A stretch of DNA of 64,000 nt from assembly GCA_963422445.2 (NCBI GenBank), contig OY729512.2, forward strand, positions 4,092,001 to 4,156,000. The letters are read 5' to 3'. Position 1 is the stretch's first letter, and every line of letters starts with the position of its first letter. A model generated the notes under the pieces. It was not told the DNA's origin. It ran no database searches and saw only the letters and a list, made by a program, of their open reading frames with translations. Below are positions 16,754 through 26,054 of this stretch, in pieces. The DNA is from G963422445 sp963422445. GTDB lineage: Bacteria > Pseudomonadota > Alphaproteobacteria > Thalassobaculales > Thalassobaculaceae. Position numbers and translations under genes: made by a program.

Positions 16754-17719
16754 TTATCGTCGCTTCGCAAGCGCTTCGACGAGATCGCCGATGGCACGAG
16801 CCAGGGTGTCATCAATCACTGTCTCCCAGCGCCGCAGGTCATCAGTCGCGCCAGCGGGCGGGAACAGGATCGCTCGCGACGAATTGACGATCCCGCCTTC
16901 CGGGCCGGCCGGCCCGGCAACGAAGCTTCTGACAGCGTCTTCGGCAGAGCCGCCCTGGGAACCGTAGCCGGGAACAAGGAACGGCGCGCGGGGCAGGATG
17001 TCGCGCAGCAGGTCCGCCTGCGCCGGATAGGTTGCGCCAACCACGATGCCGAATGAAGACCATCCGGTTTCTGGTCCGCGCAGGGACTCGACCTGATCAA
17101 CGAAAGACCGCGCCATGGCGGCAAACAGGGGTTGGTCATGATGGAGGTCAGGTTCTGATTTCTCTACAGCCGGTTTGACAACGAGATCCTGATAGTCGCA
17201 CGACCCCGGATTGCTTGTCTTGACCAAAGCGAACAGGCCGGTCCCGTTCCCAGATGCCGCGTCGAGAAACGGCGCCAGCGAATCGCGACCAAGATACGGA
17301 TTCACCGTGATAGCATCACCGGCAACCGGCGCCCCGGGTGCCACGTAAGCACCGGCATACGCCGCAGCCGTCGACCCGACGTCACCGCGTTTAGCGTCGA
17401 GAAGGACCAACAGATTCCGCGCGCTGGCATGGCTGGCGATGTTGTCGAGAACCTGTATGCCACGCCATCCGAGATGTTCGAAAAAGGCCAGTTGCGGTTT
17501 GACGATTGCGACTCGGCCGACAATCCGGTCAATGATCGCAGTCAGGAAGTTTTCAACCACGATTGCAGTGTACGGATCAGCCGGGTTCATTGATCCACGG
17601 CGAAAAAGCTCTGGAATTGCGTCAATATGCGGATCCAGTCCAACGCAGAGCGGATGGCCCAGAAAGCGGGTACGCAATATAAGTTGATCTGCAAAGTGTC
17701 TTTTCGCATCATCGTTCAC
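16754..17719 (-). CDS. pyrF: Orotidine 5'-phosphate decarboxylase, type 2
   Basis: A 321-residue long-form (type 2) OMP decarboxylase, the last step to UMP. The start PLCVGLDPHIDAIPE, the catalytic block LLDAKRGDVGSTAAAYA (Lys with flanking Asp residues) and the phosphate-binding tail FLVPGYGSQGGSAED are clear. A GTG at 17719 gives the expected N-terminus and follows GGAG by 10 nt. It reads in the same direction as the amidohydrolase gene, 69 bp upstream of it. Nearby TIGR-type pyr genes are absent. Confidence 0.93.
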   Translation of the reverse strand: MNDDAKRHFADQLILRTRFLGHPLCVGLDPHIDAIPELFRRGSMNPADPYTAIVVENFLTAIIDRIVGRVAIVKPQLAFFEHLGWRGIQVLDNIASHASARNLLVLLDAKRGDVGSTAAAYAGAYVAPGAPVAGDAITVNPYLGRDSLAPFLDAASGNGTGLFALVKTSNPGSCDYQDLVVKPAVEKSEPDLHHDQPLFAAMARSFVDQVESLRGPETGWSSFGIVVGATYPAQADLLRDILPRAPFLVPGYGSQGGSAEDAVRSFVAGPAGPEGGIVNSSRAILFPPAGATDDLRRWETVIDDTLARAIGDLVEALAKRR

Positions 17720-17762
17720 TGATGCACCACTCCAAGAATGATAGCCTGATCCTAACTAAACG

Positions 17763-17990
17763 TCAATTGCATGTGAGTGTCCATGACAGGGCGCAAGCAT
17801 TTTTGACGGATTGGAGAAAATGTACATGTCCAGTCTCCAGGGGCTCCCACTGCTCGTCTAAAGCCGAAACGGTTTCGTGATGCCTGGTGATTGTGACGTA
17901 CCGCGTTGCCGGACCACTACCGATCTTCGCTGTCCGGTATCCAGTCGCAATGCGCAATCCGTGCCTCCGGCCGAGCAGCACCGAATTTGG
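17763..17990 (-). pseudogene. Truncated gene of unknown function, cut by C1
   Basis: An open frame ending at 17763 runs upstream into element C1 at 18004. Its sequence (GLRIATGYRTAKIGSGPATR, then a Glu/Trp-rich stretch, and VHFLQSVKNACALSWTLTCN at the end) does not resemble the C transposase, so it looks like the 3' part of a host gene whose 5' part was displaced. No family is recognised. It lies 44 bp upstream of pyrF on the same strand. Confidence 0.4.
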
Positions 17991-18000
17991 CACAGCGGGT

Positions 18001-19083
18001 CTAGTGGATTGATTCCAACGCTTAGACCCCTCTTTTTCTTGCGGCGATGATGGTATCGGGATCGGCGGTCCAGACGAAGGGCTTGGCTTCTGTGTGTTGT
18101 GTTCGTCGATGACGCGGCGGATGGCGTCCTGGAGGTCGCGTACGGAGCGGTAGACGCCGTCTTTGAGACGGCGTCGTGTCCGCTTGGCGAAGACGCCTTC
18201 GACCGCGTTCAGCCACGCGCTCGAGGTGGGGGTGACGTGGAAGGTCCAGCGCGGATGGCGTGCGAGCCAGACCTGGACGTCCTTGTGCTTGTGAGTGGCG
18301 TCGTTGTCGAGGATGGCATGGACCGGGACGCCAGCGGGTATCGTGCGCGCGATGCGGTTGCGGCATCTCAGGAACGCCTGGTGGCGATGCCGACTGGCGT
18401 GCTGGCCGATGACCGTGCCGGCAAGCACGGTCAGGGAGGCAAACAGCGTCGTCGTGCCGTTGCGCTTGTAATCATGTGTCATGGTGGCGCCGCGACCTTT
18501 CTTCAGCGGCAGGCCGGGCTGTGTGCGGTCAAGTGCCTGACTGTGCGACCTGTCATCGATCGACAGCACGACCGCGTGAGCCGGCGGCGCAACGGAGAGG
18601 CCGACGATGTCGGTCAGCGTCTCGAGGCAGGCGGGATCGTTCGAAAGCGTGAACGGCCGCCAGCGGTGCGGCATCAGGCCATGCGCCTGCCAGACCGCCC
18701 ATACCCTCGAAGCGGCAACCCCCACAGCCTTCGCCATCGCCCGCAGCGTCCAGTGGGTCGCCGCGTGAGGCGGCGAGGTGTGGGTCAACCCGACGATCTT
18801 CGCCTCTGGCTCAGGAGCCAGAGGCGTCTTGCCCGGCGGACGCGTCTTGTCCCGCAGAAGTCCGTCCACACCGTCTTCCATAAAAGCGGTCCTGCCAGCG
18901 CCAGACACTGTTCTTCGCCTTGCCGGTCTCTCTCATGATGGCCATCGTGCCGAGCCCGTCGCCGCTCAGAAGAACGATGCGTGCCCGCCAGACATGCTTC
19001 TGCGGGCTCTTCGGGTCCGGGACAACCGTTTCAAGGCGATGCCGGTCGCCTGAAGTGAGCGTGAATGAAACACCAGGGCGCAT
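18001..19083 (-). pseudogene. IS630-family transposase of C1, two frame breaks
   Basis: ATG 19083 (MRPGVSFTLTSGDRHRLE) opens the helix-turn-helix region. At the RWQDRF position an extra T (GACCGCTTTTATGG, against GACCGCTTCATGG in C3) shifts the frame; the second frame carries GVDGLLRDKTRPPGK and the catalytic core (VVLSIDDRS, VHAILDNDATHKH, PTSSAWLNAVEGVFA). A second shift near the end, after DEHNT, replaces the usual C-terminus. C2 and C4 share the first shift, so it was probably inherited before these copies spread, or is read through by recoding. Confidence 0.85.
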
Positions 19084-19152
19084 CTTGCAGAGCTCCGTGA
19101 TCGACAAATCAGAAGAACACAATAATGGATATATCTATAACGATCAATCCAC
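18004..19152 (-). mobile_element. IS630-like element C1
   Basis: 1,149 bp bounded by GTGGATTGATT and, inverted, GTGGATTGATC, with TA on both sides (18002-18003 and 19153-19154), as expected for IS630. Copies C2, C3 and C4 share ends and size. Confidence 0.9.
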
Positions 19153-19154
19153 TA

Positions 19155-19498
19155 GCTGCCTTCAAAGATCGGCTCAGGCTCAGACCGTCGGTCTATACTG
19201 GAGCGATGAATAGCCGAATCGACAACATCCGCGGGTAAGAATGCAACGTTCCGCCAAGCATTCGGCGAATACGGCGTAGCCTGGATCCCAAGGCGCGATC
19301 GCGACCGCGACGGCTGTCGGACACCTCTGGCCCACTACCAGGCGAGCGTACGGACGATAGTCGGTTCAGCTCCGCAGCGGCAGACGTATCCTGATTTGCC
19401 CAATCTTACAAAGGCAACGTGTCCGCTTTCAGTCAATTCCGAGACCCATTACTTGAAAACCTGGGCAACGCAAGTTTTTGCGCCTTGGATTGCCAATA
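19155..19498. other. Intergenic stretch between C1 and A2
   Basis: 344 bp with no convincing gene. Only short frames with unnatural composition are seen, and no clear hairpin, tRNA or IS end other than those of C1 and A2. Confidence 0.6.
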
Positions 19499-20996
19499 GA
19501 GCTTCTTGCAAAATTGCCGGCCCGACCGGTTTTTTGCCTTGTCGAGGCTGATTTTGTTGTCGAGGGCCTAGGTTTCGGGGCCACCCCGTAGTATGTTGTG
19601 TTTCCACAATAACAAGATACCAAGGAGGTGACCCCGATGACCCTTGGCTCGAACCTATCCGATCTCTGGCACCGATTTCAAGGGGACCTTTTCCCTGCGT
19701 TGGCCGAGGCGGTCGGTCCTCTCCTCGAGACGCACAAGCGCTTCGTGACAGCTCTCGATCTCGTCAAGGTGGAGGGCTTCGTCGATGAGGTGTGGACCGG
19801 TCCGGGTCGGCCCCGGGAGGATCGCCAGGCGCTGGCCCGTGGCGTCATCGCCAAGGCGGTATGGGATCTGCCGACGACCCGCCACCTGATCGACAGGCTC
19901 AAGGTGGACCCGACGTTGTGCCGACTGTGCGGCTGGTCGCGTGTCGCGGAGATCCCGCGTGAAGCGACGTTTTCGCGGGCGTTTGCCGAATGGTCGCAGT
20001 CCCGTCTTCCGGAGAGGATGCACGCGGCTCTGGTTGCAGAGACACTGGGCGACGCGCTCATCGGCCACGTGTCGAGGGACCCGACGGCCATCGAGGCCCG
20101 GGAGACGCCGGCCCCGAAGCCGAAGGCCAGGACGCCGAACCGCAAGCGCGGCCGGCCCCGCAAGGGCGCGGAGAGGACGAAGGAGCCTGGGCGTCTCGAA
20201 CGGCAAGCGAACGGGATGGATCTCGATGAGAGGCTCGACGCGCTGCCGAAGGTCTGCGATCACGGGGCAAAGAAGAATGCCAGGGGGGTCATGGAGGCCT
20301 GGCGCGGTTACAAGCTGCATATCGACACAGCAGACTGCGGGGTGCCGCTGAGGACCGTTCTCACCTCGGCATCCGTCCATGACAGCCCGGTCGCGATCCC
20401 GCTGGCGATGATGACCGCCGGGCGTGTGACCAATCTCTACGATCTCATGGACGCGGCCTATGATGCCAGGGAGATCTACCAGATGAGCGAACGGCTTGGC
20501 CATGTGCCGATCATCGATGTCAATCGGCGCCGGGACAAGGACCTCAAGGAGGAGCGAGACCGGGAGGCCCGGGCCCGGCGTGCAATAGGCCATGTCGATC
20601 CCGAGACCGTGCGGTTCCGGATCCGGTCCGGTGTCGAGAGGACCAACGCCCGCCTCAAGGATGAGTTTGGCGGGCGCCATGTCCGCGTCCGTGGACATTC
20701 CAGGGTCGCCTGCCATCTCATGTTCGGCATCCTGGCCCTGGCGGCTGACCCGTTGATACGTCTCGCCGTCCCATAGCGCGGCTCCGACAACGCATACCGA
20801 CCCTTCACGGCCCTCTCGAAGAGAGTGGCCCGGAGAGGCGTGTCCCGATGTCCACAAAGGTCCCTGTTTGGTCTCATCATCTCTGATGAGACACCGAGAA
20901 TCCATGGATTCAGACCTCCAGATGTAGAGGTGACCGGGATCAACCGACCGATCCGGGCTCACCGGACCCTGGGGACAGGAATTTTGCAAGAGGTTC
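19499..20996 (+). mobile_element. Element A2, complete, without matching target duplication
   Basis: 1,498 bp with the same inverted ends as A1. Left flank AATA and right flank GGGA do not match, unlike A1 (AGAA) and A3 (TGCT). The eight bases at its right edge (GGGATACA, 20997-21004) equal, on the opposite strand, the eight bases next to the A remnant (2532-2539). The mismatch suggests that the two sides were exchanged by recombination. Confidence 0.88.
19637..20776 (+). CDS. DDE transposase of element A2, intact
   Basis: A 379-residue transposase. ATG 19637 follows AAGGAGGTGACCCCG, an almost perfect ribosome binding site. Order: an N-terminal domain similar to the DUF772-type transposase region (residues ~10-130, WDLPTTRHLIDRLKVDPTLC), an Arg/Lys/Pro-rich linker (~150-185, RTPNRKRGRPRKGAE), then the DDE core with YKLHIDTADCGVPL, LYDLMDAAYDAREIY, PIIDVNRRRDK and the Glu of RSGVERTNARLKDEFG. 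IS5/IS1182-like placement is my best reading. No defect is seen, so it may be active. Confidence 0.88.
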   Translation: MTLGSNLSDLWHRFQGDLFPALAEAVGPLLETHKRFVTALDLVKVEGFVDEVWTGPGRPREDRQALARGVIAKAVWDLPTTRHLIDRLKVDPTLCRLCGWSRVAEIPREATFSRAFAEWSQSRLPERMHAALVAETLGDALIGHVSRDPTAIEARETPAPKPKARTPNRKRGRPRKGAERTKEPGRLERQANGMDLDERLDALPKVCDHGAKKNARGVMEAWRGYKLHIDTADCGVPLRTVLTSASVHDSPVAIPLAMMTAGRVTNLYDLMDAAYDAREIYQMSERLGHVPIIDVNRRRDKDLKEERDREARARRAIGHVDPETVRFRIRSGVERTNARLKDEFGGRHVRVRGHSRVACHLMFGILALAADPLIRLAVP

Positions 20997-21193
20997 GGGA
21001 TACAATGCCAAGAAATGGAAACTTCATGAAAATTAGCACCATTGAAACGATCCGGATCAACGAATTCCCGAACCTGCTATGGGTTCACGTTCACACGGAT
21101 GACGGGCTGATCGGCCTCGGCGAAACGTTCTACGGCCCAGGCGCAGTAGAAGCACATATCCACGAAACAATCGCTCCGATTCTGCTCGGCGCG

Positions 21194-22649
21194 CAGCAAT
21201 TCTCCTTTTGGAGTTATCAGGGGTTTTCAAAGGCTTGGAGATGTGATTCAAGTTGTTATATGAAGCGTCTTGAACGATACATGGATGTGGTGGGGAAGCG
21301 GTGCGCGACGTTGCCCGACAAGCGCTCGGGACGCAACACGCGCTATGCCATGAGAGACATCGGGCTTGCGGCGTTTTCGGTGTTTTTCATGCAGAGCCCG
21401 TCGTTTCTGGCGCATCAGCGCCTGCTGTCGGCGCAGCGCGGCGCTGATGCGCCGGGACGCTGTTCGGCATGGAGCGGGTTCCGTGCGACAGCCATATCCG
21501 GCGGATGCTGGATGGGGCGCCGACGGATCATTTCGATGCGGTGTTTTCGGCGCTTGTCGATGACCTGGATGGCGCCGGTGCCTTGTCGGGTCTGCGCTGC
21601 CTGGACGATCGGGTGTTGATCGCGCTGGACGGCTCGGAGCCTTTCCGTTCCGGCACGATCCACTGCGCGCACTGCTCGACGCGCCGGCGGGGCGAGGAGG
21701 TGGAGTATTTCCACAGCTTTGTCGGCGCCGCTCTGGTGGCGCCGGGGCCGCGCCGCGCCTTGCCTCTGGCGCCGGAGTTCGTGCGCCCGCAAGACGGCTC
21801 GGCGCAGCAGGACTGCGAGAGCCGCGCGGCGCAGCGCTGGCTGGCCCGCCTGGGGCCTTGTGTGGCCGGGCTGAGACCGGTCTATCTGGGCGACGATCTC
21901 TATTCCCGCCAGCCGATCTGCGAGGCGGTGCGCGCCGCGGGCGGGAGCTTCATCTTCGTGTGCAAGCCGTCCAGCCACAAGACGTTGAGCAAATACACCC
22001 ATGGCGTCGTGCTGGACAAGGTGTGCCAGACCGTGGGCAGGGGCGCGGCCAGGCGCCGCCATCGCTATCGCTGGATGAATGGCGTGCCGCTGCGCGACGG
22101 CGCCGACGCGCTCGTCGTCAACTGGCTGGAGGTCGAGATCGCCAAGCCCGACGGCAAGGTGACCTACCGCAACAGCTTCGTCACCGACCTTGCCGTCACG
22201 CGAGACACCGCCGCCGCCATCGCCGCCTGCGGGCGTGCCCGCTGGAAGATCGAGAACGAGACCTTCAACGTCCTGAAGACCAACGGCTACAACCTCGAAC
22301 ACAATTTCGGGCATGGCAGCCAGACCCTGGCCAGCATCCTGGTCGTGCTCAATCTGCTGGCCTTCGCCCTGCACACGGCCTGCGACCTGATCGAAGCGTC
22401 CTGGCGGCGGGCGCGGCACGCACTCGGAGCCCGAAGGCGCCTGTTCGAGCACATCCGCACGATCACCGCCTACCATGTCTTCGCGTCATGGGCGGTCCTC
22501 ATGAGAACCGTCATCACGGGCATCCCGCCTCCCGCAAACGCTTGATCCCCGGCCCCCGCGCCAAGCCCATCCCTCCAACCGCAAAACCGCCAAAAAAACC
22601 AACACGAAAGGCCGCAATGCAACAAGAAACGCCATAAGGAGAATTGCTG
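21194..22649 (+). mobile_element. IS4-like element E
   Basis: 1,456 bp with perfect 12-bp inverted ends CAGCAATTCTCC, flanked by the 9-bp duplication CTCGGCGCG (21185-21193 and 22650-22658). Removing E and one duplication restores the reading frame of the surrounding gene (APILLGADPRLIARL). This is the only copy in the window. Confidence 0.95.
21260..22545 (+). pseudogene. IS4-like transposase of E, one frameshift
   Basis: The N-terminal part from ATG 21260 (MKRLERYMDVVGKRC, NTRYAMRDIGLAAFSVFF) is separated by a frameshift near 21450 from the main frame, which resumes GTLFGMERVPCDSHIRRM and runs to 22545. The main frame has the Asp regions VLIALDGSE and VYLGDDLYSRQP and an IS4-type Glu region with a YREK-like pattern (RARWKIENETFNVLK). 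The 9-bp target duplication fits IS4. With the N-terminus out of frame the enzyme is probably inactive. Confidence 0.82.
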
Positions 22650-23798
22650 CTCGGCGCGGACCCGCGCCTGATTGCCCGCCTTCACCCGAAACTCGTCGGA
22701 TACGTCGGGTTTACCGGCGCTAGCGCGGAACAGCGGGGCCGTTCGGCCGTCGATATGGCACTTTGGGACATCTGGGGGCCAAGCAACGACCCAACCGGTC
22801 CACCAACTGCTCGGCGGTGCCGTACGCAACGATATCCGAGTCTATAACACCTGCGCCGGTTACCGATATGTCCGCGATCAGTCTGGCCAGGAAACAGGGA
22901 ACTTCGGCCTCGACGGCAATGAAGGTCCATACGAAGATCTTGATGCCTTCCTCAACCAGGCTGACGATCTCGCGCTGTCCTTGCTGGAAATGGGAATCGA
23001 CGGCATGAAGATCTGGCCGTTCGACTACGCCACAGAACGCTCCGGCGGAAAGCATATTTCAGGCGCTGATCTGAATCGGGCGCTCGATCCCTTCGTCCGA
23101 ATCCGCAAAGCCGTTGGCGACCGAATGGATGTGATGACGGAACTCCATTCGCTCTGGGATCGCCCCAGCGCCGTGAAGATCGCCCGGGCTCTCAGCCCGT
23201 ACTGGATCGAAGATCCTGTGTTCATGGACCATCTCGGTTCACTCGGTCAGGTTGCCCGCGCCACGACTGCACCAATCGCAGTCGGTGAAACCCGCGGCGG
23301 GATCGCAGACTTTCGCGCCCTTCTCGAACTCGATGCGCTCAGCCTGATCATCATGGATGTTGCATGGTGCGGTGGACTGTCCGAAGCCCGCAAAGTGGCA
23401 GCCATGGCCCAAGCCTGGCACGTTCCAGTTGCCTTCCATGATTGCACGGGACCGGTCACCCTCACGGCGCCCACGCATCTCGCCCTCGCAACCGAAAACT
23501 GCCACATCCAGGAGATCGTACGGGCGTTCTATTTCGGCGGGTATGGGGAATTGATGACAGCGCTGCCTCCAGTCAGGAACGGACGGATTTCTGCACCGGA
23601 AGGCGCCGGTCTCGGCATCGCGTTGCAACCCGATATCCTCAAACGCAGCGACTGCGTGATACGGCGCAGCACGGTCTGAACAACACCGCAAATCCGCCAA
23701 TCGCGCATACCTGCTCATTCGCCGGATGCACCAACCGTCGGTTTGGGCTATTTGTGCTGGCCGCCCCGTGTCTGCCAGCCATGTCAACGAGATAAACA

Positions 23799-24707
23799 AT
23801 GTTCGAACTGTGGGTTCCGATCACCATCATGGCTGCGTTCATGCAGAATGTGCGGTCGGCCCTTCAGAAGCACCTGAAATCCAGGTTGAGCACAGGTGGC
23901 ACAACCTATGTACGGTTTGTCTACGCCGTGCCACTGGCCCTGCTTTATGCCGCTGGTCTCCATATCGCCGGCGGATTTGCCATGCCGCTACCAACTGCCG
24001 AATTCGCCCTGTTCGGTGTTATTGGCGGCGTTGCCCAGATTCTCGCGACCGCACTTCTGGTGTCCCTGTTTTCGTTTCGGAACTTCGCTGTGGGAACAGC
24101 CTATTCCAAAACCGAAACCGTGCAGGCGGCAATCTTTGGTCTCGTCATCCTTGGCGACCCGCTCAGCACCGGGGCCGCGGTCGGCATTGCTATCAGCCTC
24201 GTTGGCGTCATGGCGATTTCGACGGCTCGCTCGGAAACAGGTGCACGGACCGTACTGGTTGCCTGGACCGGCAAGCCGGCCCTGATCGGGATTGCGTCCG
24301 GCGCCATGTTCGGTATCTCCGCCGTTGCGTATCGTGCGGCATCCCTGGCTCTCGGCGGCGAAGGTTTCCTGATGCAGGCTGCCTTTACGCTGGCCTGCGT
24401 CACGATCCTCCAGACACTCATCATGACAGTTTATCTGATGGCGCGTGAACCGGGCCAGATTGCCGCTGTCATCCACAACTGGCGAGTCGCCAGCCTCGTC
24501 GGCCTCAGTGGAATGCTCGGGTCGGCCTGCTGGTTCACCGCGATGACGATCCAGAATGCCGCTTATGTCCGAGTGCTAGGTCAGATCGAACTGGTTTTCA
24601 CCTTCATCGCGTCCTACATGTTCTTCAAGGAACGAACGAACAGGATCGAATTTGCCGGTATTTTGGGGATTGTCATCGGTATTGTTGTCCTCTTGGTCGG
24701 CCGCTGA
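23799..24707 (+). CDS. DMT superfamily (EamA-type) permease
   Basis: A 302-residue integral membrane protein with about ten hydrophobic helices in two five-helix EamA halves (for example AVPLALLYAAGLHIAGGFA, GIAISLVGVMAI, and the C-terminal FAGILGIVIGIVVLLVG). Such proteins export or import small metabolites by proton antiport; the substrate is not predictable. The motif FKERTNRIEFAGILGI matches the conserved end of the second half. It lies 119 bp downstream of the disrupted enolase-superfamily gene in the same direction, so it could have shared a catabolic unit with it. Confidence 0.85.
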   Translation: MFELWVPITIMAAFMQNVRSALQKHLKSRLSTGGTTYVRFVYAVPLALLYAAGLHIAGGFAMPLPTAEFALFGVIGGVAQILATALLVSLFSFRNFAVGTAYSKTETVQAAIFGLVILGDPLSTGAAVGIAISLVGVMAISTARSETGARTVLVAWTGKPALIGIASGAMFGISAVAYRAASLALGGEGFLMQAAFTLACVTILQTLIMTVYLMAREPGQIAAVIHNWRVASLVGLSGMLGSACWFTAMTIQNAAYVRVLGQIELVFTFIASYMFFKERTNRIEFAGILGIVIGIVVLLVGR

Positions 24708-24883
24708 CCATAGCGCGGCGATCACAGACCAACATGTCGACATGATTCTGAACAAGCCAGAACGCGGACATACGCTCGACCGGCGCACTCTGACGTCAAA
24801 CGGGTTCAAGTACCGCAACCGACTTGTGCGCACGTGGCGGGATTGCGACAGTCACTGCGACATACATCTGCGAGGCTGACATC

Positions 24884-26008
24884 ATGACTGACAAGGTCCG
24901 ACGATTTCCTACGGCAACCAGCCTCGACAACGGCTGGCGGGCTGCCGCAATCGCAGTTGCCGACGGTCTCGGCCAACCGCAAGGCGGCGTGGGAATTCTC
25001 TATGCCGCCGAATCGTTCTCAGAGCATCTCGGCGGCATGGTCGAGATCCTTCAGGACAGAACAGGGATTTCTGACTGGGCAGTGGCCGCCGGATACGGGG
25101 TCATTACCACCGAAGCCGAGCATTTTGGCGTATCGAGCGCAACCGCGATGGTCCTGGAAATTCCCGAAGACGGTTACCGGCTGTTCGCCGGTGATACGGA
25201 AGCCGGAAGAGATCTGGAATCGGCGCATCGCAACTGGATTACCGATGCGACAATGCCGGTCGCTATTACCCATGTCGACCCGCGCCATCCCGATGCCGCC
25301 CAATCACTCTCCGAACTGGTCGAGCATACAGCGGGATTCCTGGTTGGCGGACTGACTGCCGCGGCCGGAGACCACCCACACAGCGCCGGCGGACGAACCG
25401 GATGTCTCAGCGGTGTCGCAGTATCTCCGACGATCGTCGAGGTGGCCACCGCCTTGAGCCAAGGCTGCACACCGCTCGGCAAGGCTCATACCGTGACCAG
25501 CGCGCGCGACAATATCCTGATCGAACTTGATGGACAACCGGCTCTTGACGTCTTCAAGGCCGATATCGGCGAAGACCTGTCGAACGACCTGCGCCGCGTC
25601 GGCGGCCTGATCTTCGCCGCCCTGCCCGTCACCGGTTCCGATACCGCGGATTACACGGTCCGCAACCTGATCGGCATTGACCCCGACCACAAGGTCATTG
25701 CCATCGCCGAGAGCGTCTCGGAAGGCAACCCGGTATTGTTCTGCCGTCGCGACCGGGCAACCGCCGTCACTGACATGCGGCGGATGACAGCCGATCTGAA
25801 ACGACGCGTTGCCGCTCGGCCAATACGCGGCGGCCTCTATATTTCCTGCGCCGGCCGCGGACCGAACCAGTTCGCCGAACCGGAACGCGAGATCGACATC
25901 ATACGGGAGACGCTCGGGACGTTTCCGATGGCCGGATTCTTTGCCAATGGCGAAATCAGCCGGGACCGGATTTATGCCTATACCGGAGTGCTGACGCTAT
26001 TCCTCTGA
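24884..26008 (+). CDS. FIST domain sensory protein
   Basis: A 374-residue protein with a FIST N domain (residues ~15-215; QGGVGILYAAESFSEHLGGM, DWAVAAGYGVITT, GFLVGGLTAA) and a FIST C domain (residues ~235-370; ALDVFKADIGEDLSNDLRRV, GGLYISCAGRG, and IRETLGTFPMAGFFANGEIS at the end). FIST modules are thought to sense small ligands such as amino acids and usually accompany signalling proteins; none is beside it here. No transmembrane segment is seen, so it is likely cytoplasmic. ATG 24884 is chosen because upstream codons look non-coding. Confidence 0.9.
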   Translation: MTDKVRRFPTATSLDNGWRAAAIAVADGLGQPQGGVGILYAAESFSEHLGGMVEILQDRTGISDWAVAAGYGVITTEAEHFGVSSATAMVLEIPEDGYRLFAGDTEAGRDLESAHRNWITDATMPVAITHVDPRHPDAAQSLSELVEHTAGFLVGGLTAAAGDHPHSAGGRTGCLSGVAVSPTIVEVATALSQGCTPLGKAHTVTSARDNILIELDGQPALDVFKADIGEDLSNDLRRVGGLIFAALPVTGSDTADYTVRNLIGIDPDHKVIAIAESVSEGNPVLFCRRDRATAVTDMRRMTADLKRRVAARPIRGGLYISCAGRGPNQFAEPEREIDIIRETLGTFPMAGFFANGEISRDRIYAYTGVLTLFL

Positions 26009-26054
26009 ACGCCGGATCCGGCAGGTCGAACCAACCGCCCTGGATGGCACGCTG

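Larger units (their letters stand above)
21026..23679 (+). pseudogene. Mandelate racemase/muconate lactonizing enzyme family gene, split by E
   Basis: ATG 21026 starts an enolase-superfamily gene: N-terminal capping domain (MKISTIETIRINEFPNLLWV, GLGETFYGPGAVEAHIHE), then element E after APILLGA. Beyond E the frame continues as DPRLIARLHPKLVGYVGF and AVDMALWDIWG, then a frameshift at ~22780 leads to VHQLLGGAVRNDIRVYNTCA and the barrel domain with metal-ligand regions MTELHSLWD, WIEDPVF and PIAVGETRGG, plus FHDCTGPVTL near the end. Family members dehydrate sugar acids or racemize substrates. The likely acid-sugar dehydratase activity is lost. The next gene (DMT permease) may have been its transporter partner. 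Confidence 0.85.

Noticed and set aside
9422..20996. A1 and A2 as ends of a composite transposon carrying the 11-19 kb genes
   Set aside because: The genes between are ordinary chromosomal ones (pyrF and others), each A1 end has its own AGAA duplication, and there is no outer duplication joining the two.
26011..26022. Palindrome GCCGGATCCGGC between FIST and SDR genes as a terminator
   Set aside because: It is short, has no loop and no T-run on either side, so it is not a convincing intrinsic terminator.
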